The position numbers and the translations under genes were made by a program. A DNA stretch of 64,000 nt from positions 1 to 64,000 of the forward strand of contig NZ_JAUSBA010000044.1 in assembly GCF_030652235.1 (NCBI RefSeq). Direction: 5' to 3'. The stretch is from Cypionkella sp. GTDB taxonomy: Bacteria; Pseudomonadota; Alphaproteobacteria; Rhodobacterales; Rhodobacteraceae. The notes beneath the pieces were generated by a model that did not search any database, was not told the DNA's origin, and saw only the letters and a program-made list of their open reading frames with translations. Shown here piece by piece: positions 1 to 7,506 of this stretch (positions are counted from its first letter, which is position 1; each line of letters opens with the position of its first letter).

Positions 1-105
1 GCACGGATGCTGGATAGTCTCACCAATGGTGACTCAATCGACGTCCAGTCTCACATACCCTGAATCAGTCTCAGAAATGCGACATAGGCAACCTATTGAA
101 AACAA

Positions 106-1227
106 ATGGACCCCAGCCTCAGAAACCTCGACCATCCGACAGAGCCGCTGGAACGTCCCGATCGCCATGAAGGGGACGACAGCGCTGATCTGGCGCGCGA
201 CACGATCGCCCTGCCCTCCCATGTCGCTGGCTCGGGCACGCTCGACCGCCTGGTCGAAACCGCGCGAGACTATGCGCGGCAGGCGGCGTCTGAGAACACG
301 CTGAAGGCCTATGCCAAGGACTGGGCCCATTTCGCGCGTTGGTGCCGGATGCGCGGCGCGGACCCCCTGCCCCCGTCGCCCCAGTTGATCGGCCTCTACA
401 TCGCCGATCTGGCAGCGCCGGGCGGCAAGGCCCTTTCGCTGTCGGCGTCCCGACCCCTCTCGGTCTCCTCAATAGAGCGGCGGCTGTCCGGCCTGACCTG
501 GGGCTATGCGCAGCGCGGCCAGCGCATGGACCGCAAGGACCGCCACATTGCCAGCGTGCTGGCTGGCATCCGCCGAAAGCACGCACGGCCACCGGCACAG
601 AAAGAGGCCATCCTGCCGGGAGACCTGCGAGACATGCTGGCCACCCTGCCCCATGATCTGCGGGGTTTGCGCGACCGCGCCATCCTGCTGATCGGCTTTG
701 CTGGTGGCCTGCGTCGATCCGAAATCGTCAGCCTCGATCACGGCAAGGATGACACGCCAGACAGTGGCGGCTGGGTAGAGATGCTGGAGGGCGGTGTTCT
801 GATCACCCTGCGCGGCAAGACCGGCTGGCGTGAGGTGGAAATTGCCCGCGGCTCAGCCGAGCAGACCTGCCCCGTTCATGCCCTGACGCAGTGGCTGCAC
901 TATGCCCGCATCGACTTTGGGCCCGTCTTCGTCGCCGTGTCGCGCAATGGGCTGAAGGCTACCACCGAACGCCTGTCCGACAAACACGTCGCGCGACTGA
1001 TCAAGACATGCGTCCGCGAGGCAGGTATTCGCCCCGACCTGCCCGAGGCCGAACGGGTGAGGCTCTACTCGGGCCACTCGTTGCGGGCCGGGCTGGCCAG
1101 CAGCGCCGAGGTGGATGAGCGCTATGTGCAAAAGCAGCTCGGCCATGCCAGCGCCGAAATGACCCGCCGCTACCAGCGCCGCCGCGACAGATTCCGCGTC
1201 AACCTGACAAAGGCGGCGGGGCTTTGA
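106..1227 (+). CDS. tyrosine recombinase / site-specific integrase
   Basis: The 373-residue protein has the catalytic residues of the phage integrase/XerCD superfamily: Arg near 203 in GGLRRSEI, Lys near 238 in RGKTG, the H-x-x-R pair near 324-327 in GHSLRAGL, His near 347 in LGHAS, and the nucleophile Tyr near 356 in RRYQRR. The N-terminal SAM-like core-binding domain lies at about 45-155. Such enzymes cut and rejoin DNA at short inverted core sites, and this one may have integrated or resolved the plasmid-like segment it sits on. No attachment site could be identified next to it. The ATG at 106 gives the full length, but no strong ribosome site precedes it, so the N-terminus is uncertain. 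The family call is secure; its DNA target is unknown. Confidence 0.9.
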   Translation: MDPSLRNLDHPTEPLERPDRHEGDDSADLARDTIALPSHVAGSGTLDRLVETARDYARQAASENTLKAYAKDWAHFARWCRMRGADPLPPSPQLIGLYIADLAAPGGKALSLSASRPLSVSSIERRLSGLTWGYAQRGQRMDRKDRHIASVLAGIRRKHARPPAQKEAILPGDLRDMLATLPHDLRGLRDRAILLIGFAGGLRRSEIVSLDHGKDDTPDSGGWVEMLEGGVLITLRGKTGWREVEIARGSAEQTCPVHALTQWLHYARIDFGPVFVAVSRNGLKATTERLSDKHVARLIKTCVREAGIRPDLPEAERVRLYSGHSLRAGLASSAEVDERYVQKQLGHASAEMTRRYQRRRDRFRVNLTKAAGL

Positions 1228-1259
1228 TGCCCCCCCTGCCCCATCGCGGGGCATCGCGC

Positions 1260-1661
1260 CTAGAAGGGGTTCTCGACCGCAGCCCCGGTCGGCGCAAAGT
1301 CACTGACGTTCCCCGTCACGATGATGGCGCCATAGCGCAACGCTGTTGCAGCGATCATGAGATCAGCGCCGCTGTGGCCAATCTCGGCCGAAAGCCGCCC
1401 CCAGATGCGTGCGTCCTCGGCCTCAAAGGCAAGCAGCCGGTCCGAGAACAGCAAGACCGTCCGATCGAGCCATATGCGGAGATCGCTGGCAAACGCAGGG
1501 TCGCGGAACTCCTGCTGACGAATGCCTCGCTCGATTTCGCCCAGAGTGATGGCACTTAGAAAAAGGTCCTGCTCAGCCTTTCCGCGCAACCAGACTGCCA
1601 CTTGGGGTGCGCGGTCTGGGCGGCGTACAGCCGAGATCACGTTGGTATCGAGGATGTACAT
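1260..1661 (-). CDS. vapC: PIN-domain toxin, VapC-like ribonuclease
   Basis: This 133-residue protein has the acidic pattern of PIN-domain nucleases: D in MYILDTNVIS at the N-terminus, E in TLGEIERG, D in SGADLMIAATA, and a final TGNVSDF motif. VapC toxins cut tRNA or rRNA in a Mg-dependent way when their antitoxin is degraded. The gene follows the antitoxin with a 1-bp junction at 1661, so the two are translationally coupled. The pair sits between two recombinase genes on the plasmid-like segment, where such systems usually stabilise the replicon. Its RNA target cannot be read from the sequence. Confidence 0.88.
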   Translation of the reverse strand: MYILDTNVISAVRRPDRAPQVAVWLRGKAEQDLFLSAITLGEIERGIRQQEFRDPAFASDLRIWLDRTVLLFSDRLLAFEAEDARIWGRLSAEIGHSGADLMIAATALRYGAIIVTGNVSDFAPTGAAVENPF

Positions 1662-1903
1662 CAGAAACTCACGTCACGCGGTGCGGCCGCGGCGCGCGGA
1701 AACTCCCCGCCGGGAAATGCCAACAGGTGCTCCGCAAAGCTTTCGCGCGTTTTCACAGCCCCCTCGACCAGCCGGTGGTACTCATCAGCCGAAAGGATGA
1801 CCACCGCGGGCTTGCCACGACGGGTCACCTCTTGCGGCGTCCCCGCCAGCGCGGCATCGACAACCGCGCTGAACTTGTTTTTTGCATCCTGAACAGTCCA
1901 CAT
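1661..1903 (-). CDS. Phd/YefM-family antitoxin
   Basis: This 80-residue protein starts MWTVQDAKNKFSAVVDAA and carries the VTRRGKPAVVILSADEYHRL signature of Phd/YefM antitoxins, whose N-terminal half binds DNA and whose C-terminal tail masks the toxin. It is the first gene of the pair with the PIN toxin and shares its last base region with the toxin start. Phd-type antitoxins are known both with Doc/RelE toxins and, in alphaproteobacteria, with PIN toxins, so the pairing is plausible. Autoregulation through the inverted repeats just upstream (1914-1936) is inferred. Confidence 0.88.
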   Translation of the reverse strand: MWTVQDAKNKFSAVVDAALAGTPQEVTRRGKPAVVILSADEYHRLVEGAVKTRESFAEHLLAFPGGEFPRAAAAPRDVSF

Positions 1904-1913
1904 GGCGCATCTC

Positions 1914-1936
1914 CTAGCTAGCTATCTGGCTAGATA
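1914..1936. promoter_or_regulatory. inverted-repeat operator candidate of the toxin-antitoxin pair
   Basis: Just upstream of the antitoxin start lie CTAGCTAG (1914-1921) and TATCT-N4-AGATA (1923-1936), two adjacent palindromes in an AT-richer patch. Phd/YefM antitoxins bind such palindromes over their own promoter. Binding is inferred from position and symmetry only. Confidence 0.5.
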
Positions 1937-2081
1937 AGTGGCATCTTGGTTTGATTAAGTCAAGGCGCGCCCAAGTCGCAAACTTCAGATGGTTGAGTTC
2001 GGGTGGGAAGACTCATCCGCCACCATCTTCGCCAATCGGTCGTTTAATAGCGGCCACCTAAATTGCAAACGGGTGCTTTTG

Positions 2082-2975
2082 ATGGCGCTGATCGGCTACG
2101 CTCGCGTTTCGACCGAGGATCAGACCCCCCTGCCCCAAGTCGACGAGCTGCGTGCAGCAGGTTGCCGCGAAATCCACGAAGAACAAGCGTCCGGCGCCAG
2201 CAGATCACGTCCGATCCTAGCCCGTGTGCTGGACCGCATCAGCACAGGTGATGTGCTGCTGGTCGTCCGGATTGATCGGCTAGCACGGTCGTTGAGCCAT
2301 TTGCTCGAGGTAATTGAGCTTCTTGAGGCCAAAGGTGCGCATTTCCGCTCTCTGCGTGACCCGATCGACACCACGAGTCCACAAGGCAAGTTCACGCTTC
2401 AGGTGCTTGGCGCAGCTGCGGAGCTAGAACGAGCGTTGATTCGGGAGCGGACAGTAGCAGGCCTGCGTTCGGCCAAGGCCCAAGGGCGGATCGGCGGCAA
2501 TCCCGGCCTGCGGGCACGCGATCCGGCTGCCTTGCGCAAAGTCGCCGCGGCACGGGATGAGACTTATTTCAACCGGTTGAACGTGACGGCGGGAGAATGG
2601 GTTCCACACGTCCGCCGCCTGCGCCCGGGCATGGCTTGGGAAGATGTTCTGCGGATCATCAATGGATCCCTGCCCTCGGATCGCCTCTGGACGCAAAGCC
2701 GGCTCCTTCGCGCCGTGAAGTCCTATGTTCGCGATGGCTTCTTGCCCACGATGGTGCTGGGGCGGGCCGGGCAACGAGAAAAGGACGATCGCTTACCTGC
2801 TATTGTCGCGGCCATCAAAGGCGCAGATCCGACGATCACGTTGCAGGCCATCTGCAACCGACTAGAGGCCATGCGAGAACGCACGCCGCGTGGTCGGGCC
2901 AGTTGGCAACCATCGTCTGTGAAGATGTTACTTGAGCGGGCCGAAAGGCTAGGACTCTTTCCTACCGAAAAATAG
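2082..2975 (+). CDS. serine recombinase (resolvase/invertase family)
   Basis: The product starts MALIGYARVSTEDQ, with the catalytic serine in YARVST. It continues with the resolvase pattern EEQASGASRSRPIL, VVRIDRLARSL and the E-helix ELERALIRERT. The catalytic domain covers about residues 1-140. The remaining 155 residues are longer than in Tn3 or Hin enzymes and include a second segment about 60 residues from the end that looks helix-turn-helix-like. I place the start at the ATG at 2082, because the 31 extra residues of the longer frame (from 1989) lie before the conserved first strand. Serine recombinases resolve multimers or invert DNA; no res site could be recognised nearby. It is transcribed convergently with the downstream parB. 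Confidence 0.88.
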   Translation: MALIGYARVSTEDQTPLPQVDELRAAGCREIHEEQASGASRSRPILARVLDRISTGDVLLVVRIDRLARSLSHLLEVIELLEAKGAHFRSLRDPIDTTSPQGKFTLQVLGAAAELERALIRERTVAGLRSAKAQGRIGGNPGLRARDPAALRKVAAARDETYFNRLNVTAGEWVPHVRRLRPGMAWEDVLRIINGSLPSDRLWTQSRLLRAVKSYVRDGFLPTMVLGRAGQREKDDRLPAIVAAIKGADPTITLQAICNRLEAMRERTPRGRASWQPSSVKMLLERAERLGLFPTEK

Positions 2976-3011
2976 CGTAAGACATTGTTTTAGCGTACTT
3001 ACTCAACACTC

Positions 3012-3025
3012 TTGCCATGTGGCAA
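3012..3025. repeat. 14-bp inverted repeat TTGCC-N4-GGCAA (left copy), centromere or terminator candidate
   Basis: TTGCCATGTGGCAA lies 1 bp beyond the parB stop codon. A second TTGCC-N4-GGCAA lies 2 bp beyond the initiator stop (6923-6936), so the pair brackets the replicon. Low-copy plasmids often carry short palindromic ParB-binding sites beside parAB. There is no T-run, which argues against a simple intrinsic terminator. Confidence 0.45.
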
Positions 3026-3026
3026 C

Positions 3027-4022
3027 TCATGGTTTCCGTTTGGCCCTATGGGTCAGATACGCTTCGAAGGCCGCGCGCAACGCAGTGTCAGAGAGCTTTT
3101 CGCTAAATTCCAGCGTTACCTTAATCCCACGCTTCCGAAACGTCACTCCAATGGCCTCGGCATCCCCTCGGAAAATGTGCTCCGGAGGACGCGAACGCTT
3201 CGGCCCACTTGCGGCAGTCTTGAGTGTGACGAGCACATGAGCCGCGTCAATTAAAGCCCCCTGCCCCGCTCGGGCGGCAACCTGATTTTCAGCAAGTTTG
3301 CGGGCAGCATCAAGGATGGATGGCGCAACGTTCGGGTCCGCCAAAAGTGGCTTTAGGACTCGCGCATGTAACTCTTTGATGTCCCGGATCGACGGATAAG
3401 CGGCAATCACCACTTCTGGTAGCCGTGCCAAGGCGAGGTAGCGAGATAGCCAACCTTCCGAGACCTCGAGTCTCGCCGCCATCGCCTTCTGTCTACCGCC
3501 ATAATACTGCTCTAGAGCCACTGCGTAGTCCCGGGCGCGCTCGAAATCGGAGATGTCTTCCCGATCGCGGTTTTCCACGTCAGCCAGACGGAAGGCTTCT
3601 TCGTCGGTCATGTCGCGCACTTCAACTAGGTAGCGGAATTGCGGATAATTGTGGGAGCGGAGCCATGATACCGCGAAATGCCGTCGTGCCCCACAGATGA
3701 CTTCGTACTCTACACCACCAGGCGCCTGCAGACGGCGGACGATGGCTGGGAACTCTTGTTGCCCCTGAGACTTGATCGAGTCGATTAGATCACGACAGTT
3801 GTCTTCATTAAGCAGTTCATAGGCACGGTTGTGGCGTGCCCACATCGCGCAGTGAGACGGGTCTACCCAGCGCAGCACCTTCTCTTCCCGCTCACCGACG
3901 TCCGCTAAGGCATTTGACCTGCGCAGAAAACGCGTCGCACCGCGATCTTCCTCCGCGGGCGCAGCCTCCCTGTTCATGTCCTTCAGGACGTCTTCAAAAA
4001 TCGCGTCATGACGTTTGCTCAC
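3027..4022 (-). CDS. parB: plasmid partition protein ParB/RepB type
   Basis: This 331-residue protein has a ParB N-terminal domain with the CTP-binding box in a variant form, ICGARRHFAVSWL (usual GERR). It is followed by the arginine-rich box DVENRDREDISDFERARDYA and a helix-turn-helix around AMAARLEVSEGWLSRYLALARLP. It binds a centromere site, loads and spreads as a clamp, and drives segregation with ParA. The gene overlaps the upstream parA by 4 bp (ATGA), so the two form one operon. It is clearly distinct from the chromosomal parB at 34691-35596 in sequence and organisation. Its binding site is unproven; the 14-bp inverted repeats at 3012 and 6923 are the best candidates. Confidence 0.9.
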   Translation of the reverse strand: MSKRHDAIFEDVLKDMNREAAPAEEDRGATRFLRRSNALADVGEREEKVLRWVDPSHCAMWARHNRAYELLNEDNCRDLIDSIKSQGQQEFPAIVRRLQAPGGVEYEVICGARRHFAVSWLRSHNYPQFRYLVEVRDMTDEEAFRLADVENRDREDISDFERARDYAVALEQYYGGRQKAMAARLEVSEGWLSRYLALARLPEVVIAAYPSIRDIKELHARVLKPLLADPNVAPSILDAARKLAENQVAARAGQGALIDAAHVLVTLKTAASGPKRSRPPEHIFRGDAEAIGVTFRKRGIKVTLEFSEKLSDTALRAAFEAYLTHRAKRKP

Positions 4023-5236
4023 AGGACCCCCTCCTTACGAAGTGCGCGGTGATGACTGGGCCAAGTCTTGCGCGCCAATGTCTCGATCTCACGCCCAACC
4101 GCATCGAGATAGACGCGGCACCGTTTATGGGTTTCTGTCCGCGTGGTCGGCCCGGTCAATTCGTACACGGTCGACAGGTTAGCTGTAGCATTATCTATTT
4201 CGGCACTGTCTTTCAGGACCGATTGAAGCATGTCCTGCGGGAAAACCGCATCCATCATGCGTTTGATTGCCACATGCGCGGACTTTTGGTCGTTCATCTT
4301 CGACGCAAGAATCTTGACGAAGCTGTATGATCGCTCACCACCGTACTTCGCGAGTTCGGTCAGCGTCGCTTCCATCATCTTCAAAAAATGAGCGGTTGAG
4401 GCGAAGTCGATATTGCTGGGTGGTGCCGGGATCAAAAGCGCACTGGCCGCCCTCAGAACTGATAGGGAGATCATTCCTAGGGCCGGAGGTGGATCCAAAA
4501 GGATGACATCGAACTGGTCGGAAATGGTCGCGATTCCATCGCGCAATCGATCTAGGATGAAAGTGGGCTCTCGCGCCATCCGGGCAGCGAATTCGTATTC
4601 TGCGTCGTAGAGACCAAGGTTTGCCGGGATCAAGGCGATCCCCGGCCAGTATGTCGCACGTAAAGCGTAGTGCAGTGACTTCGGGCCGCCGTGACGTAGG
4701 AAGGGGTAGAGTGTGTCTTCTTCTTCATCGACATCGACATCCGGATTCATGCCGAAGATTGCAGTCGTGGACGCCTGGCTGTCGCAGTCAATGACACAGA
4801 CCCGGTAGCCCTTCAGAGCGAAGTATTGCGCAAGATGGCTGACGATGGTCGACTTTCCGACACCGCCTTTGAAGTTCTGGACAGCCAGCACCAGCGGCGG
4901 ATCGTCCGGGCTGCGATGCGGCAATGTCCCAAAAACTTCCCGCATTTTGTTGACTTGTGAGAGAGTATAGCCCGTGCGCCGACCCGTTTCAGTGTCTTTA
5001 TCTGGCTCGGTCAAGCGTCCGTCAGATTCGGCATCTCGGATAGCCTTTTCCGTTCGGCCCACCATCTCCGCCGCTGTCCGCACGTTGAAGCGAATGTCGA
5101 GGCGTTTTTCCGCATTTGGCGAGAAGACCCTTTCTCGCAGCCGTTCGATGACCGTGGCGGCTCTGCGTGTCAGGAGGGAAAGTTCATTCAGTGTAACTGG
5201 TGGCAGTACGGTATCGTCCATCAACTGCTCTCTCAT
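4019..5236 (-). CDS. parA: plasmid partition ATPase ParA (type Ia, with N-terminal HTH)
   Basis: This 405-residue protein has about 100 N-terminal residues with a MerR-like helix-turn-helix (TAAEMVGRTEKAIRDAESDGR). A P-loop ATPase domain follows, with deviant Walker A VQNFKGGVGKSTIVSHLAQ, switch I CDSQASTT and Walker B VILLDPPP. This long form is the P1/F-type ParA found on plasmids; chromosomal Soj proteins lack the HTH domain. In that family the HTH allows autorepression of the par operon, so this ParA probably represses its own promoter in 5237-5440. It is the first gene of the parA-parB operon and diverges from the replication initiator across the iteron region. Confidence 0.92.
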   Translation of the reverse strand: MREQLMDDTVLPPVTLNELSLLTRRAATVIERLRERVFSPNAEKRLDIRFNVRTAAEMVGRTEKAIRDAESDGRLTEPDKDTETGRRTGYTLSQVNKMREVFGTLPHRSPDDPPLVLAVQNFKGGVGKSTIVSHLAQYFALKGYRVCVIDCDSQASTTAIFGMNPDVDVDEEEDTLYPFLRHGGPKSLHYALRATYWPGIALIPANLGLYDAEYEFAARMAREPTFILDRLRDGIATISDQFDVILLDPPPALGMISLSVLRAASALLIPAPPSNIDFASTAHFLKMMEATLTELAKYGGERSYSFVKILASKMNDQKSAHVAIKRMMDAVFPQDMLQSVLKDSAEIDNATANLSTVYELTGPTTRTETHKRCRVYLDAVGREIETLARKTWPSHHRALRKEGVL

Positions 5237-5438
5237 GCTATTATTTGCGAATCATGCGACAACTTCGACTTGCCGTAAAGTTCGTAATTTGCTCGGTGTA
5301 GCCAGATACTTCGGAAATGGGTGGTTGCGCCATCAACTTCCGATCTTTTCCTTGTGATTCCTTGAAAGGCGATAGTTGGGGGGTCTGTGGGCTATGACAG
5401 CATCCCAAAAAGTATGTCGTGAAGGGAACTGCGTATCG

Positions 5439-5815
5439 CTTACTTCACTTCTTCCAAAAAGTTATCCACAAAGAGAACCTCTCTGGTTCAGATTCTTTCT
5501 AGTTCTATGGTTCATACGGAGTAAATATCTGTATTTGCTATGAAAAGCCCAAGATAACTTACCTCCTGGGTGCATCCGCTTACGTCTTGGGATGAAAGAA
5601 CTTACGAATCGGGGCGGGAAGACTTACGTTTTGTTGTTCTAGGAAGACTTACATTTGGGGTGAACCAGCAGGACGACCGAACCTGCTCGAGATTTCTCTT
5701 TGTATTCAGATACCTGCGAATCACCTGCCTACGAGCCTCACACGCTAGACTTACAAATTGGGTGGTCCGCGCTCCTTTGCCATTCACCCCTGCCCCAAAG
5801 GCCTTGATCGCTTAC
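5439..5815 (+). repeat. iterons, CTTAC core
   Basis: The pentamer CTTAC recurs in one orientation, starting at 5439, 5558, 5579, 5601, 5623, 5648, 5750 and 5811. Several copies extend to a loose consensus (A/G)(A/C/G)CTTACnnnnTGGGGTG, best seen at 5648 (CTTACATTTGGGGTG) and 5750 (CTTACAAATTGGGTGG). The five central copies are 21, 22, 22 and 25 bp apart, about two helical turns, so bound initiators would sit on one face of the helix. The copies are degenerate, so the exact repeat length is uncertain. Confidence 0.7.
5462..5470 (+). promoter_or_regulatory. DnaA box in the plasmid-type origin
   Basis: TTATCCACA is an exact match to the high-affinity DnaA box. It lies about 90 bp upstream of the main iteron cluster, as expected for an origin that recruits host DnaA alongside its own initiator. 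Confidence 0.7.
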
Positions 5816-5849
5816 GTTGTTCGCGATACAAAAGTAAGGATAACTATGT

Positions 5850-6920
5850 ATGGGCTCCATGGCTGAAAAATCCTATCGCACCCTCGACGCTCGGCCAAGC
5901 ACCGACAGTCTGATCAAACCAGGTGAACTGGTTGATCTGATCGAGGTTACGCCTCTCAGCCTCAACGACCGTCGGATCTATAACCTGCTTCTTGAGAATG
6001 CCTGGGATGCCATCGACAAGCCCGTCAGCCATGTCATCTCGAAGGCGGCATTGCGCGGAAAGCACAACTCCAACGACCGAGTCGGCGAGAGCCTCGAACG
6101 TTTGATGTCCGCCGTTGTGAAAGTCTCCGTCATCTGGGATGGCGGACCGGCGATCGAGCGGGTTCAACTGTTAGGCGGGAACATCGAAGCACTGCGGTCA
6201 GATGGGCTCATCGAGTACGAGATACCAGCGCGTCTCCGGAAGATTATTGGGAACTCGACCGTTTTTGCCCGACTTCAGCGGGAGGTAATGTTTGCCCTGT
6301 CCTCCAAATACTCGCTGACCTTGTACGAGATGGTACAAAAGCGGGGCAATCTGCGGTGGCGATCCTCGGAGCGGTTTTCGCTTGATGCTTTGCGTGGAAT
6401 TCTTGGCGTGCCAAAGGGCAAGCTCACCTCATGGTCAAACCTAAAGCTGCGGGCACTGGATCCTGCTGTCGCCGAGGTGAATGACCTCTCTGATTTCATG
6501 GTCGCTTTTGAGCCGATAAAGTCTGGCCGCAGTGTCAGCCATGTTGAGCTTAAGTGGTGGCGGAAAGACGAAGAAGCAACTGGCGCAGCTGGTCGCGCGC
6601 TCCAGTTTTCGAAGGTCGGTAGGCGCGTGAAGGCAGCAGGCAAGGAGGACCAAGTTGTTCCTGGAGACGGCGCCGAGCGAGGCGTGGCCGCACAGCCCAG
6701 AGCGCCAGAATTGAGGCCGCGGCCTGCGTGGCTTCTATCACGCGGCGCTCCGCTTAGGACAGAGACCTATGAGACCGCCCGCCTAAGGCACGCCGGTTAC
6801 GATATCTATTTTGTCGAAGGGGAGTGGCGGGCATGGGCATCCGGTAAGCCACCTGCAGACGACCCAGATCGAGCATTTCTTGCATTTTTTCGTAAGTATG
6901 CTGAAAGCAATCCTATTTGA
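5850..6920 (+). CDS. plasmid replication initiator, Rep_3 superfamily type
   Basis: This 356-residue protein has the two-winged-helix layout of plasmid initiators. The first domain is PLSLNDRRIYNLLLENAW through EIPARLRKII. The second has the ALSSKYSLTLYEMVQKRGNLRWRS and FSLDALRGILGVP...KLRALDPAVAEVN segments typical of RepA/RepB-type initiators of Rhodobacterales plasmids. The conserved tail WRAWASGKPPADDPDRAFLAFFRKY is also seen in such proteins. It would bind the iterons directly upstream and open the origin. An AAGGA ribosome site at 5836-5840 supports the ATG at 5850; ATG 5859 is the alternative. A Gly/Ala/Pro-rich linker sits at about residues 240-290. I cannot assign the compatibility subgroup from sequence alone. 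Confidence 0.82.
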   Translation: MGSMAEKSYRTLDARPSTDSLIKPGELVDLIEVTPLSLNDRRIYNLLLENAWDAIDKPVSHVISKAALRGKHNSNDRVGESLERLMSAVVKVSVIWDGGPAIERVQLLGGNIEALRSDGLIEYEIPARLRKIIGNSTVFARLQREVMFALSSKYSLTLYEMVQKRGNLRWRSSERFSLDALRGILGVPKGKLTSWSNLKLRALDPAVAEVNDLSDFMVAFEPIKSGRSVSHVELKWWRKDEEATGAAGRALQFSKVGRRVKAAGKEDQVVPGDGAERGVAAQPRAPELRPRPAWLLSRGAPLRTETYETARLRHAGYDIYFVEGEWRAWASGKPPADDPDRAFLAFFRKYAESNPI

Positions 6921-6922
6921 AG

Positions 6923-6936
6923 TTGCCTGTTGGCAA
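6923..6936. repeat. 14-bp inverted repeat TTGCC-N4-GGCAA (right copy)
   Basis: TTGCCTGTTGGCAA starts 2 bp after the initiator stop codon and has the same arms and spacer length as the copy at 3012-3025. It is followed by an AT-rich run (6939-6976). It could be a parS-like site or a weak terminator for the initiator gene. Confidence 0.45.
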
Positions 6937-7035
6937 TTACTCAATATTATACATTATAAACAATATGTTATGTAGTGAATTTGCGCTCTGTCGTCTTCGC
7001 GCTCGGGCGATCTGGCAGAGAGATCAGGGACAAGA

Positions 7036-7464
7036 ATGATCTGGTCTTGGCTCAAAAGGAAAACTACCCTCATGGACATGAAACAAGAGGACAAAGAGCG
7101 GATCGCTGCCAGTCTGGCCAAGGTCATGGCCATGATGTGCGTGCGCAATACCGGGTTGGAGGCCCTGCATGCGGGCGTGGTCCCGGTCACCGAAGTCGGT
7201 GACTATTCCGACGTGTTTGTGCTCGATGCAGAGGGTCGAAAAATCCCATGGGCCGATACTTCACATATCGACGATGATCAGATGCGGACCCTTATGCGCG
7301 AAATCGTCAATCGGCTCTATACGTTCCACATCGGTTGCGACGATCCTGAGTTTCTGAAGCTGGCGGAGAAATGGATGACCGTCGCCGGGAAATGGGATGA
7401 GCCCGAGCTGGACCGCAAGTTTCTGGGCGCGATCAAGTATAACCCGGACGAACACGGTGATTGA
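7036..7464 (+). CDS. hypothetical protein downstream of the replication initiator
   Basis: The 142-residue product is mostly acidic and soluble, with no signal peptide or membrane segment. A second possible start is ATG 7072 (MDMKQEDKERIAASLAKVMAMM), which removes 12 basic, hydrophobic residues; neither start has a clear ribosome site. The conserved-looking core is VGDYSDVFVLDAEGRKIPWADTSHIDDDQMRTLMREIVNRLYTF, which could form a small alpha/beta domain. I do not recognise the family. It lies on the plasmid-side border, convergent with dnaE2, and codon use looks coding throughout. Confidence 0.7.
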   Translation: MIWSWLKRKTTLMDMKQEDKERIAASLAKVMAMMCVRNTGLEALHAGVVPVTEVGDYSDVFVLDAEGRKIPWADTSHIDDDQMRTLMREIVNRLYTFHIGCDDPEFLKLAEKWMTVAGKWDEPELDRKFLGAIKYNPDEHGD

Positions 7465-7506
7465 TGCGATCAGTCGTGCGCTGCTTTTCTCTTAACCATC
7501 TGACCT

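Larger units (their letters stand above)
5237..5849. other. replication origin region of the plasmid-like replicon
   Basis: This 613-bp gap between the divergent parA and initiator genes has no convincing gene. It is AT-richer than the surroundings and contains a perfect DnaA box (5462-5470), at least eight CTTAC-centred iterons in one orientation, and a run of short AT tracts at 5500-5560. An iteron array plus a DnaA box beside a Rep_3-type initiator is the standard layout of theta-replicating low-copy plasmids. The 98-residue open frame 5570-5866 crosses the iterons and looks non-coding. Confidence 0.75.

Noticed and set aside
5570-5866. A 98-codon frame in the plasmid-type origin
   Set aside because: It runs through the iterons and into the initiator start, with no ribosome site or recognisable pattern.
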